DNA of 64,000 nt from JANSWP01 sp041941305. Its GTDB lineage: Bacteria; Bacteroidota; Bacteroidia; Chitinophagales; Saprospiraceae. Within the stretch, counting starts at the first letter, position 1; each line of letters begins with the position of its first letter. The stretch is taken from NCBI GenBank assembly GCA_041941305.1, contig JBGTQJ010000028.1:1-64000 (forward strand), given 5' to 3'. The position numbers and the translations under genes were made by a program. Positions 38,319 to 48,100 of this stretch are shown piece after piece. The notes under the pieces were generated by a model, which was not told where the DNA came from, searched no databases, and saw nothing but the letters and a program-made list of their open reading frames with translations.

Positions 38319-38392
38319 ATTGGAAGTTATTTTTATTTTTTGGTTTACTGGGTACTGGTTTCGCCTCGCCTTCGGCTCGGCGCGGAAGGGAT

Positions 38393-38455
38393 TTAGGAGG
38401 ACAAGTCGTGTTGAAAAAATGCTGCTCATTTTTTCAACACGACTTGTCCTCCTAA
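38393..38455. other. Perfect 28-bp hairpin between barrel gene and giant gene
   Basis: Arms 38393-38420 and 38428-38455 are perfectly complementary around a 7-nt loop (gctgctc). On the minus strand, the direction of both flanking genes, no U-run follows the stem, so this is not a textbook intrinsic terminator. It may be a processing or stability hairpin, or an attenuator that sets the ratio of barrel mRNA to giant mRNA. It lies 14 bp beyond the barrel stop codon and 74 bp before the giant start. Confidence 0.85.
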
Positions 38456-38468
38456 GACCTCATTCCTT

Positions 38469-40370
38469 TCATTCATCATTCCCTGGCGCTTCTGCCTTTT
38501 TATTTTTCTTTTCCTTCTTTATCTTTTGTTTCTCTTCTTTTTCTTCTTTCGGTTTTTTCGAAAATGTATATTGGAATCCCAGCGTACCTGTCAATTCCGA
38601 AAAGGAGGTCGTCGCTCCTCCACTTACTTTTTTGCTGCTCAATAATGCCCAATTCATATTCAAGGTAGTGGCATCACTTATTTTATAATTGAACCTCAGT
38701 TGTCCGTTTACATTGGAGTTGTCACCTGCATTTTCACTACTCATCAGGAAATAGTTGAGGTCGATTCCCGTGTTTAATTTTTCATCTAGAAAAGGTTTGG
38801 AAATGCCAAAACCAGCACCGTAACGGCGCATAGTCATTTGACTGAGTTCATTCTGGTTGTAATTCGCTTTGAGGGTGAATTTCCACTGACTTTCGGCAAG
38901 GGCATAGTTATAGACCAGATTGCCAACCAGCATTTCGGAGGCAGAGCTTTCCATTGGATTTTCTACATCATCAGTGACCATTTGTATATTGAAAGTGCCC
39001 GTTAGAACATGCTGATTTGACTTTTGATCCTGAAAATTGTATGTGGCATTCAAGCCAGCATCCTGGGTTACGATTAGCACATTCAGGGAATCCAGGTCTT
39101 CATCCAGCAGATAAGCGATATCTGAACTATTGTTAGAATAGCTGAGTTCTAAATTGAAATTTCCTGCTGCATAGCTCATGCTTCCGGAGCCGACATATCT
39201 CGTTAAGGTAGAAGGTTGACTCTTGTCCAGATTGTTTCTTTGGATACCACCACTTGTATTAACTGTAACCGCTCCTTCTAACAAACCAAAACTCAAATTC
39301 ACCAGATAATCCTCAATATCACTATTAAAAAAATATGCACCCAGTGATTTGTATTCTGGATCAATGCGTTTGTACTGAACTCCTACCGTAAAACTCTTTG
39401 CCTGAAAATCCAGTTTGGAATCAAGGGCGGCTTTGTATTCAGTGGTCGTTTTTCCTTGAAATAAAAATTTTGGATGAGGAAACTGATTGCCTGAGTTCCC
39501 ATCGAGTGAATTTGGGGAAAGGGCACTGGTGGCATATTCTACTTTAAATCGAAATTTATCCAGTAGGCTTTTTTGAAGATTTACGCCAATCACCAGATTT
39601 TCAGCCGGGTCAACCTGATTCATACTTTCATCGGGAATGCTAATTGAATTGGCATCGTCTTCTGCCTTGAACAAGATCAAATCCACAAATTCCTCTGTAG
39701 TCCCATAGCCCATTTTCATGCCCCAACCTTTTCTTTCATAAACAGGAATATTGGGTGTGGTCAATGATAAATCTATAGGTTCAGCTTTGGCGAGGCGACC
39801 ATACATGGCTGCGAAGCGAACATTACCAGGATTCAGTTCCATACCGGCTCCAAGAAAATTTAGATTGGCAAGGGTAAAAGGGGAGAAATTCATACTCCTA
39901 TGTCCAAGGTGAAGTTTTACCCATTTATACCGGGGACTGGAGCCAAATCGAACAAATCTGTTTTTTTGGTTTTCAATTTTGTTTTCGACATTATTTTTGA
40001 ATGCCCGGAATAATTCCACGGGATTGGGGTAAGAAGACTCCGTATTTTTTGCAGAAACCAAAAGTGAAAATGGAAGATTCAATTTGTAAATTCTAATATT
40101 GGCATTGGCATTGAGAGAATAGAAAAATGGGTCTTGCCGGGGATCGGCCCCAAAAGCACTATAGGAGCGCATGTTCAAACCCAGCCCACCTGTCATATTG
40201 AAGGGTTCTCCGAAATCAGTAAACCCTTTGAACAGATCAGAAACATAGGTCTTGAAAAACCCCTCTTTACCAACAGCCTCTATGTCCTCAAAATCCTCCA
40301 ATTGACCCACGGCAGGAATTGCCCAAAGGAAAGCAAATAGTATTGGCGATAAACGTACAAAGGCTTTCAT
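38469..40370 (-). CDS. Outer-membrane beta-barrel protein paired with the giant protein
   Basis: The protein has 633 residues from the ATG at 40370. A TTG two codons upstream adds only two residues and is less likely. Residues 1-23 are a signal peptide ending A-V-G-Q. The mature part is a long series of alternating amphipathic strands with many Tyr/Phe/Asn residues and short turns, typical of a large barrel. A conserved-looking segment near residues 150-200 reads R-Y-K-W-V-K-L-H-L-G-H-R-S-M, then F-L-G-A-G-M-E-L and F-A-A-M-Y-G-R. I recall this pattern from Bacteroidota barrel proteins encoded beside large TANFOR-type proteins, but could not search. After the last strand comes a lysine/glutamate-rich tail of about 30 residues that probably lies in the periplasm or outside the barrel. 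It is immediately upstream of the giant gene. Export or anchoring of the giant is inference. It is not a short PorP/SprF-type protein. Confidence 0.75.
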   Translation of the reverse strand: MKAFVRLSPILFAFLWAIPAVGQLEDFEDIEAVGKEGFFKTYVSDLFKGFTDFGEPFNMTGGLGLNMRSYSAFGADPRQDPFFYSLNANANIRIYKLNLPFSLLVSAKNTESSYPNPVELFRAFKNNVENKIENQKNRFVRFGSSPRYKWVKLHLGHRSMNFSPFTLANLNFLGAGMELNPGNVRFAAMYGRLAKAEPIDLSLTTPNIPVYERKGWGMKMGYGTTEEFVDLILFKAEDDANSISIPDESMNQVDPAENLVIGVNLQKSLLDKFRFKVEYATSALSPNSLDGNSGNQFPHPKFLFQGKTTTEYKAALDSKLDFQAKSFTVGVQYKRIDPEYKSLGAYFFNSDIEDYLVNLSFGLLEGAVTVNTSGGIQRNNLDKSQPSTLTRYVGSGSMSYAAGNFNLELSYSNNSSDIAYLLDEDLDSLNVLIVTQDAGLNATYNFQDQKSNQHVLTGTFNIQMVTDDVENPMESSASEMLVGNLVYNYALAESQWKFTLKANYNQNELSQMTMRRYGAGFGISKPFLDEKLNTGIDLNYFLMSSENAGDNSNVNGQLRFNYKISDATTLNMNWALLSSKKVSGGATTSFSELTGTLGFQYTFSKKPKEEKEEKQKIKKEKKNKKAEAPGNDE

Positions 40371-40736
40371 ACACAAGGGATTTTGTTATTCAATAGTTTT
40401 CATGGACGTGATACCTGAAAGTGCCTTGGTACAACTTTTCAATTGCCTAATGAGCCAAAAACTTTTTCCTGACTCAAATCGTGTTTGTTTCTCATTTCAT
40501 TTTTACCCACAGTATTTCAATAGCCATTTGAGAAACCAACTCAAAGTTGCCCAATAAGCGAATCTCACATCGAATTGTGTTATTGGCTGGGATGTAGTTT
40601 TCATAAATTCGACATTCAATTTTTTCTCAATTCAGGATATGCCAAAGGTAAGAGGTGAGATACAAGACAAATTGGACAACTTATAGGGAAGATTTGGACA
40701 TTTATGAAAAAAATGTAGTGTTTACAAGGTTTTCAC
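40371..40736. promoter_or_regulatory. Intergenic region with candidate promoter for the barrel/giant unit
   Basis: No gene is seen in these 366 bp. Reading the minus strand, TTTG (40671-40668) is followed after 17 nt by TACCTTTG (40650-40643). This matches the Bacteroidota -33 TTTG / -7 TAnnTTTG pattern, with a spacer slightly shorter than usual, and would give a leader of about 270 nt before 40370. A modest stem (ccaataa 40551-40557 with ttattgg 40580-40586) could end transcription from the regulator gene upstream. Both calls are pattern-based. Confidence 0.4.
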
Positions 40737-43700
40737 CTAGCGAATATAACTTGAAGGGACTACTCCAAAACGTTCTTGAAATCGTTCAGAAAAATATTGA
40801 GTATCTCTAAATCCTACTGCAAATCCCGTTTCCTTCACAGTAGAAAACTTACCCGTTATGAGCATTTCCTTCGCAGTTTGTAATCGCATTTCTTGCAGAT
40901 AATGGCTGGGGTTAAGTCCTGTGAGTTGCTTTAATCTTCGGCTCATTTGCCGTTGGCTTAAGTTCAATTTAAAGGCAACCAAATCCATTTTGAATTTGCT
41001 ATCAGATAGGTTTTTTGAAAAAATAGCTTCTACTTCCTGAAGCCATTGAGAATCTACTTGTCCAATAATCGGACGCTCAGCTTCCAGTACATTATTTTGC
41101 TTATTTGAGTCAGCAATTGAAGCTGCAAAAGCCATTCGTTCCCGATAATTATTCAATAAATTCTCAATTCGGGCTTTCAACTCTTCTTCTGCAAAAGGCT
41201 TATTCAAGTAATCATCTACCCCAATTCGAAGGGCTTTCAATTTGGCTTTGATATTTACTTTTGCCGTCAACATAATTACGGGAATGTGTCTCCATCGATC
41301 ATCGGCTTTTAAAGTCTCCAAAAATTCAAAACCATCCATAATTGGCATCATTAAATCACTTATTATCAATTGTGGGTTGGAGATTTCTAGTTGAGAGTCT
41401 GTGGGTGGGAGTTCCCCCTTTAGGGGGTTAGGGGGTTGCGTAAGCAATTCCAAAGCTGCCTTCCCATTTTCAGCAGTTATTACTTGGTAATCAGAGAGTA
41501 AAAATTGAAGGTATTCTCGTAGATCTTTGTTGTCTTCAACTAATAGAATTGTTGTCAGATGTCTGCTTGCCCCTTTGGGGTTGTCTGCTTGCCCCTTTGG
41601 GGTTGTCGATTGTAGGTTGGAACTTGCAAGCCCTGCCCTTTCCGTAGTTTGAGAATCAATATATCTATCAATGCTCTTTTCTGTTCCCAAATTTTGTTCC
41701 TCTAAAATATTAGGAATAGATGGCTCTGATCCATCAGCATATAATTGGGAACTGGGAACTATTTTCTTTGGAAATTCAAAATAAAAAGTACTACCCTTTC
41801 CAAACTCACTTTCTACCCATACTTTTCCTCCGAGCAATTGGGCTAATTCCTTGCAAAGAGAAAGCCCTATACCTGTTCCTCCCTCTGCAATTCCAAAAGC
41901 TTTTTTAGCTTGATAGAAACGATCAAATATAAATGGAAGATCATCAGCGTGAATGCCTCTGCCGGTATCTGCCACACTAATCCTAATATTATTTTCAATC
42001 TCATTCACTTTTAAAATTACACTGCCTTCAGGAGGTGTAAATTTTAATGCATTAGATAGATAGTTATGTAGGATCTTTTCAAACTTGTTTTTGTCCAACA
42101 GGATATTCAAAGTCTTATTGGCTTGAAAATCTACTTCAAAATGTACGCGTTCACTTGTTCCAAAAGAATGAAATTGAGCAGTTTGATCTTTTAAATAATT
42201 GAAAAACTCAACTGGCTCTTCTACTACTTCCAGTTTGTCGTTTTCGAGTTTTGACAAATCCAGGATTTCATTGATAAGTTTCATCAGTTGGTTTCCGTTT
42301 CTTTGGGCATATTGCAATAATTTCAAATCTGTTTCATTGGTTCGATCCCTTTTTATTATACTGTTAACCGGTCCAAGCAGTAAGGTGAGCGGGGTTCTCA
42401 ATTCATGAGAAACATTGGCAAAAAAGCGGGATTTAAGCTTTTCAAGTGACTTAAGTTCTTCAGCTTGTTCACGGATAGTTTTGGTTCTCCTGTCTACCTC
42501 CAATTCGAGTTGAACTTTTTGATTTTTCAATTGGGATGTACGCCATTTATAAAAAATAAATGCGCCACTGAAAAGGCTAAAAACAGAAAGGAAAACAAAC
42601 CAATTTTTTAAATAAAAAGGTTTTAAAACCGAAACATTTATGGTCAATTCATTTGGTGACCATTGCCCGTTTGAGGCTTGCCCTTTAATTCTCAGTTTGT
42701 GTTCTCCATATGGCAAACGACTGAATCGGATTGAGTTTTCTTTTTGATAAGTCCAATCTTCATCAACTCCTGCAATTTGATAGGCATATTGAATATTTCC
42801 TATATCGCTAAATTCTAAAAGGGCAAATTCCAACCTAAAGAACCGGTCATTTGGGGCAAGCCTAATTCTTTTTGATTGCTGAAGTTCCAGGGTTTTATCA
42901 ATCATTCCATTTTGCTTGCCGTCAAATTGTTGAAAACCAGTCAAGACCATTGGAATATTGGCATTGATGCTGTCCCCAACCAAATCTTTAGGTTGAAAAG
43001 CAGTAATCCCATTCAAGCCCCCAAACAGGAGCGTTCCATCTTTGCTTTTAAAATGAGAGATACGATTAAACTCATTGTGAGTAATACCGTCTTCTTCCAG
43101 ATAAGCGGTCGTTCGCTTCGTACTTTTATTAAACTGAATAATGCCATAATCGCTTGTCATCCATAGATTTTCATAGTCATCTCCATAAACTGCATAAATG
43201 GTATTATTGGACAAACCGTCCGCTTTTGTAAACTGTTTATAAGTATCTGTTCCCGGCTGCCAATGGATCAATCCAAGGCCTCTTGTCCCCATCCAAAAAG
43301 AACTGTCATTGTCCCTATGAATATGGAATACTCCCCTCTCGAGAAACGGCAATGTTTCAGTCTTTTGGTTTGATTCATATCGGTATATTATTTTATTGTC
43401 CGTTTCCAAAATAAACAATCCCTTATCAGTAGCTATCCAGGTTTTCCCATTTTTATATTCCAAAAATTGATAAATACAACCTCCTTGACTATTGACTCCT
43501 TCCAATTCAGGGAGGATATCAACTGTTTGATCATCATTTACATAACCTACCACTCCTGCATCTGTGCCAAACCATATTGTGCCTTTTTTATCCTGGTGAA
43601 ATGACCAAATATTGACACCTTGAGCTGCTCTCTTTTTTGGAATAGAATGAGGAATTAATTGGACGTTATTTGATTTAGCACCATACTTTGCCAGCCGTTC

Positions 43701-45038
43701 CTGCCCCTCCGCTGCAAGCCATATAAAGCCGTCTGAATCTGTGAATATCCCATATCGATAACCCCTGGTCCAGTCTTTTCCTGTTATATACTCCACCTCA
43801 TATTGATTGTTATTTGCCCGGAAGTATGCTAAACCAGGGGTACCCCTATCTGAACAAACCCAAAAGTTATGTTCAGCGTCTTCAGTAATCCCTCTGTAGG
43901 GCTGAAAGCCCGTTTCTGATTTTTGATAACCAATTCTTCGAAAAGGATTTGGATTCAATTCAATTACATAAAAGCCAAATTCAGTGCCGACCCAAGCCCT
44001 GTTTTTATTGTCAAAATAAACCATATTCAGGTGTTGGAGCCATGGGTAAGTCGAGCTTAATTCTCTATACCAACCGCTTTCGGGATGAAAGACCTGAAAA
44101 CTGCTTTCACCGAATAACCAAAAGGAGTTTTGACCAGGATTTATCCAAAACTGATATTTATATGCAAAAATTGGAATATCCAAATCTACTGAATTGGGCG
44201 GTAAGGCCGTTTGCTTTAGTAACAATTTGGATTCTTTACCTGCTGCATTTATTTTAAAAATCTGCCCCTTAATAAAGTCCCTTCCATGTTGATTATTATC
44301 TGTGGCATGCTTTAAGATATACCAAAGGTTATCTGATTGGTCAACTCCAGCAAAAACGTTGATTTGATAGGGATAATCATGCTCATAATGGTTGATCATT
44401 TTCCCATCTAAACCAACCTCAACTACCTCATTTTTGGTAATGGAGTCTGTTTTTGCATAATCTCCAAAAACCGTATTATGCTTTGAAAAACAATTTAGCG
44501 TAAAGGGGAATACTTCCAAATCTGAAACCTCAAATCCTTTTTCGTAAGAATAAATGATAAGTTTCTTCTGCTTTGTCACCATAGCGAGGCGCCCGTCCTT
44601 AGCACTCGCAAAGCTTAAAATATTTTTAAATTCAAAGGGTGGCGCTTCACCAAATTTATCTTCAAAAGAAAGGACTTCTTCCGTTATTGGATTAAAACAA
44701 TCAATACTCAATGGAGACTTAAACAGTCGGTTGGTCGTAAAAAACAGCCACAACCAACCTTCATCATCTTCTATTATATGATTAATTATATTCGATTGTA
44801 AACCATGCTTTTCTTTTGTAAACCATTTAAAATTGTAGCCATCAAAACGATTCAAGCCATAATTTGTTCCCAACCAAATAAAGCCTTGTTTATCTTGATG
44901 TATTGTTTGTACATCACGGTGAGATAGCCCTTCCTCAATTCCATAATGAGATACATTCAACACATAATCTTGTGCGAAAAAAGAAAGAGGAAGTGCGATA
45001 AACGAACAGGTAAGAAGGGTGTAGTAAAGATTTCTCAA
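40737..45038 (-). CDS. Hybrid two-component system sensor/AraC regulator (copy 1)
   Basis: The protein has 1,433 residues. It senses a periplasmic ligand and controls transcription within one polypeptide. Order: signal peptide (1-22, ending F-F-A-Q); about 700 residues of Reg_prop beta-propeller repeats (pattern D-x-x-G-x-I-W-x-G-T-x-x-G-L); a Y_Y_Y domain (~735-805); a transmembrane helix (~813-833); HisKA with phospho-acceptor His878 in F-F-A-N-V-S-H-E-L-R; HATPase with D-T-G-R-G-I and G-T-G-I-G-L; a receiver with Asp1228 in I-S-D-L-M-M-P; and a C-terminal AraC helix-turn-helix (~1320-1433). The start is TTG: an in-frame TAA lies three codons upstream, and any later start loses the signal peptide. 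The kinase-receiver linker and the receiver itself contain repeat-derived insertions missing from the adjacent paralogue. Members of this class usually control glycan use. The target here is unknown. Confidence 0.9.
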   Translation of the reverse strand: MRNLYYTLLTCSFIALPLSFFAQDYVLNVSHYGIEEGLSHRDVQTIHQDKQGFIWLGTNYGLNRFDGYNFKWFTKEKHGLQSNIINHIIEDDEGWLWLFFTTNRLFKSPLSIDCFNPITEEVLSFEDKFGEAPPFEFKNILSFASAKDGRLAMVTKQKKLIIYSYEKGFEVSDLEVFPFTLNCFSKHNTVFGDYAKTDSITKNEVVEVGLDGKMINHYEHDYPYQINVFAGVDQSDNLWYILKHATDNNQHGRDFIKGQIFKINAAGKESKLLLKQTALPPNSVDLDIPIFAYKYQFWINPGQNSFWLFGESSFQVFHPESGWYRELSSTYPWLQHLNMVYFDNKNRAWVGTEFGFYVIELNPNPFRRIGYQKSETGFQPYRGITEDAEHNFWVCSDRGTPGLAYFRANNNQYEVEYITGKDWTRGYRYGIFTDSDGFIWLAAEGQERLAKYGAKSNNVQLIPHSIPKKRAAQGVNIWSFHQDKKGTIWFGTDAGVVGYVNDDQTVDILPELEGVNSQGGCIYQFLEYKNGKTWIATDKGLFILETDNKIIYRYESNQKTETLPFLERGVFHIHRDNDSSFWMGTRGLGLIHWQPGTDTYKQFTKADGLSNNTIYAVYGDDYENLWMTSDYGIIQFNKSTKRTTAYLEEDGITHNEFNRISHFKSKDGTLLFGGLNGITAFQPKDLVGDSINANIPMVLTGFQQFDGKQNGMIDKTLELQQSKRIRLAPNDRFFRLEFALLEFSDIGNIQYAYQIAGVDEDWTYQKENSIRFSRLPYGEHKLRIKGQASNGQWSPNELTINVSVLKPFYLKNWFVFLSVFSLFSGAFIFYKWRTSQLKNQKVQLELEVDRRTKTIREQAEELKSLEKLKSRFFANVSHELRTPLTLLLGPVNSIIKRDRTNETDLKLLQYAQRNGNQLMKLINEILDLSKLENDKLEVVEEPVEFFNYLKDQTAQFHSFGTSERVHFEVDFQANKTLNILLDKNKFEKILHNYLSNALKFTPPEGSVILKVNEIENNIRISVADTGRGIHADDLPFIFDRFYQAKKAFGIAEGGTGIGLSLCKELAQLLGGKVWVESEFGKGSTFYFEFPKKIVPSSQLYADGSEPSIPNILEEQNLGTEKSIDRYIDSQTTERAGLASSNLQSTTPKGQADNPKGASRHLTTILLVEDNKDLREYLQFLLSDYQVITAENGKAALELLTQPPNPLKGELPPTDSQLEISNPQLIISDLMMPIMDGFEFLETLKADDRWRHIPVIMLTAKVNIKAKLKALRIGVDDYLNKPFAEEELKARIENLLNNYRERMAFAASIADSNKQNNVLEAERPIIGQVDSQWLQEVEAIFSKNLSDSKFKMDLVAFKLNLSQRQMSRRLKQLTGLNPSHYLQEMRLQTAKEMLITGKFSTVKETGFAVGFRDTQYFSERFQERFGVVPSSYIR
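41411..41440 (-). repeat. C/G palindromic repeat inserted in-frame in the receiver domain
   Basis: The core ccccctttaggggg (41413-41426), followed by a second G-run, encodes P-P-N-P-L-K-G-E-L-P-P in copy 1. At the same point the paralogue has only a short loop (Q-N-S-E-D-Y-N), so copy 1 is about 17 residues longer between the second receiver helix and the strand carrying the phospho-acceptor Asp. The sequence is of the C-run/TTT/G-run type also seen at 41570-41602 and near 63361-63385. The frame is kept and the catalytic residues are intact. Confidence 0.7.
41561..41604 (-). repeat. 22-bp tandem duplication in the kinase-receiver linker
   Basis: Two exact copies of a 22-bp unit (gtctgcttgcccctttgggg plus tt) occupy 41561-41582 and 41583-41604. 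Each carries the palindrome cccctttgggg. Because 22 is not a multiple of three, the two copies are read in different frames, giving P-K-G-Q-A-D and then N-P-K-G-A-S-R. They lie in the flexible linker before the receiver domain, where length change should be tolerated. Confidence 0.85.
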
Positions 45039-45094
45039 TGTAGTTTGTTAATTATTTCACCTGGTATGGGGAAAATAATAGCAATTGCTTGATT

Positions 45095-45102
45095 CAAAAA
45101 TA
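45095..45102 (-). promoter_or_regulatory. Candidate -7 element for hybrid regulator copy 1
   Basis: The minus strand reads TATTTTTG, fitting TAnnTTTG, 57 nt before the TTG start at 45038. I see no TTTG at the expected upstream distance, so the call is weak. The same octamer precedes the paralogue (49439-49432). Confidence 0.3.
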
Positions 45103-45169
45103 CAAAAAAAATGAGGCTATTGGTACTTGGGTAGGATAAGTATACCAGGAGGGTTAAAATTCAAAGGAT

Positions 45170-48100
45170 TTAACGGAGGTAACTGGACGGTGTAAGTCCA
45201 AAACGAACCTGAAAGCGTTCGGAAAAATATTGGGTATCTTTAAATCCTACTGCATACCCAGTTTCTTTAACTGTAGAATATTTGCCAGTAAGTAAAAAAT
45301 CTTTAGCAGTTTGTAAGCGCATTTCCTGAAGATAATGACTAGGGCTCAAGCCAGTTAATTGTTTCAATCGGCGACTCATTTGGCGCTGGCTGAGGTTCAA
45401 TTTAAATGCAACCAAATCCATTTTGAACTTGCTGTCGGAGAGGTTTTTTGAAAAAATATGCTCCACTTCCTGGAGCCATTCAGCATCTGCTTTTCCTATA
45501 ACCGCTTTTTCGGAAACTGCTTTCGACTCCTCTTGTTTTGATTTTCTTTCTGTGCTTGCATATGCTATTCGTTCATTATAATTTCTAAGTAAGTTTTCTA
45601 TTCTCGCTTTTAGTTCTTCCTCTTCAAATGGTTTATTTAAATAATCATCTACCCCTATTCGTAGCGCTCTGAGTTTGGATTTGATGTTTACTTTGGCAGT
45701 CAACATCAATACAGGAATATGGCGCCATTTGTCTTTTGACTTTACTTTTTCCAAAAACTCAAATCCGTCCATGACCGGCATCATCAAATCGCTAATAATC
45801 AAATTATAATCTTCACTGTTTTGGAGTTGCTCTAATCCTTTTTTTCCATTTTCTGCAGTTGTAACCTGGTAATCTGTCAGTAAAAACTGAAGATACTGTC
45901 GAAGATCGTTATTGTCCTCAACAATTAAAATTTTGGTTTGCTCTTTCGGAGCTATTGTTCCTAATGAAGCAATTTCTCCGTTTCCATTTTCTTTTATCGA
46001 AAGGATTTCTTTTTGTGCACTACTTTTATATTCGGGTTCCCTAAGAACTTTCCTGGAAGGAACTTCGCTGCTAACTTTTTTCGGAAACTCAAAATAAAAA
46101 ATACTTCCTTTCCCAAATTCACTTTCAGCCCATACTTTTCCACCAAGCAATTGAGCCAGTTCTTTACACAAAGACAAGCCAATTCCAGTTCCTCCTTCTA
46201 CAATTCTCGTTTCTTTTTTTGCCTGATAAAAACGGTCGAAAATATGAGGTAAGTCTTCTTCATGTATACCTCTCCCCGAATCCTTTACACTCATTTGGAT
46301 ATTATTTTCAGTTTCAAAAATGGTCAATTTCACTTCACCTCCAGGAGGAGTAAACTTTAATGCGTTGGAAAGGAAATTATGGATAATCTTTTCAAATTTA
46401 TTTTTGTCAATTAATAGGATTAACCCTGAATCAGATAAATTCTCAACCTCAAAATGTACGCGATCACTGGTGCCAAAAGAGAAAAACTGAGCTGTTAAAT
46501 CTTTGATGTAATCATTAAATTTAACAGGTACCTCTTCTACTTCCAATCTATTGGCTTCGAGTTTGGAAAGGTCAAGGATTTCATTGGTCAGTTTCATCAA
46601 TTGTTGACCATTTCGCTGCACAAACTCTAATAGTTGCTTGTCTGTATTATTTTTTCTATTCCTTTTCAATAAGGAGTTAATTGGTCCTAGCATTAAGGTT
46701 AAGGGAGTACGCAATTCATGAGACACATTGGCGAAAAAGCGAGATTTAAGTCGTTCGAGAGATTTTAGTTCTTCTGCTTGCTCTCTAATCGTTTTTGTAC
46801 GTCTCTTTACCTCCTCTTCCAATACAGCTTTTTGGCGTTTCAATTGAAGTGTTCTGAATCTGTTATACACAAAAATGGCTGAAAAAATCAGGAGAAATGC
46901 CAATACTAAAAACCAGGTTTTTAAGTAAAAGGGTTTAAGAACGACCACCCTTATAGCCAATTCATTATTGGACCATTGTCCATTCGAGGCCTGCCCTTTA
47001 ATCCTAAGTTCATGACGTCCATAGGGCAATCTGCTTAGTCGGATATAATTTTCTTTTTGGTAATTCCAGTTTTGATCAACTCCTTCTATTTTGTATGCAT
47101 ATTGAACTTTATCCACATCGTCATAAGTCAATAAACTAAATTCAATTCGAAAGAAAGGATCTCCAGGAGCCAATGTAATGGTATGATGTACCAGAACATC
47201 TATCGTTTTATCCGCCAATTGATTTTCATCACTTACAAATTGTTGAACCTGATTGATTACAAGGGGAATATTTGAAGCAATACTATCGGCCTGAAAATTC
47301 TTAGGATGGAAAATCGTAATGCCGTTCAAACTACCAAAAAATAAGGTTCCATCTTCAGACTGATAGTGCGAGACTCGGTTAAATTCATTGTGGGAAATTC
47401 CATCTTTGGTCAAATAAGAATTAACATGATGGTTGTTTTTGTTAAAACGCATTATCCCATAATCACTGGATAACCATAAATTATCATAATCATCGGGATA
47501 AACCGCGTAAATCACATTATTTGACAATCCATCCGATTTTGTAAATTGCTGGTATTCACCATTCTCTGAATTAAACCGAATTAAACCATTTCCTCCTGTT
47601 CCAAGCCAAAACGTCATAGAATCTTGTTCCAAATAGGCATGTCGCAAATTGTCAAATGGTAAATTGAATTTCCCTTCACCACCTGCCCAATATCTTGCTT
47701 TGGTTGCTTTGGTTGCTTTATCAAATAAAAAGAGACCTGCATCCGTCACAATCCAAAACAAGGATCCGTTTTCAATGAATTGGTAGGTCAGAAAGTGTTC
47801 ATTTTCATCCTTACCAAGAGGTATCCATTGAGACCTCTCTTTTCCAAATAATGCTATTTGACCGTTGTCATACCCTGCCCAAAGCTCGCCATCTGCATCC
47901 TCAAAATAAGCCCAGGCATCGGATCCATATTTTGGTTCTACAAGAGGTTTAAAAGATTGGGTTTGAAAATTTTCCTGGTTTAATTTGGAAACCAAATAAT
48001 TGCCGGTTGGAAAATATAAATCTCCATTATCAGACAATTCAAGGGCATAAATGCGGTTGTTGTTGGTAAAAAAAGAGGACTCCTGATCAGTATTTAAATC

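Noticed and set aside
38319..38429. In-frame extension of the giant protein to an ATG at 38429
   Set aside because: The added residues are basic, lack a signal sequence and lie in a 28-bp hairpin. The ATG at 38318 gives a clear signal peptide.
38290..38688. Plus-strand open frame of 132 codons across the barrel/giant junction
   Set aside because: It runs through the hairpin and antisense to two real genes and has no recognisable motif.
38469..40370. PorP/SprF-type protein
   Set aside because: The length is about twice that of the family and the strand motifs differ, so I call it only an outer-membrane barrel.
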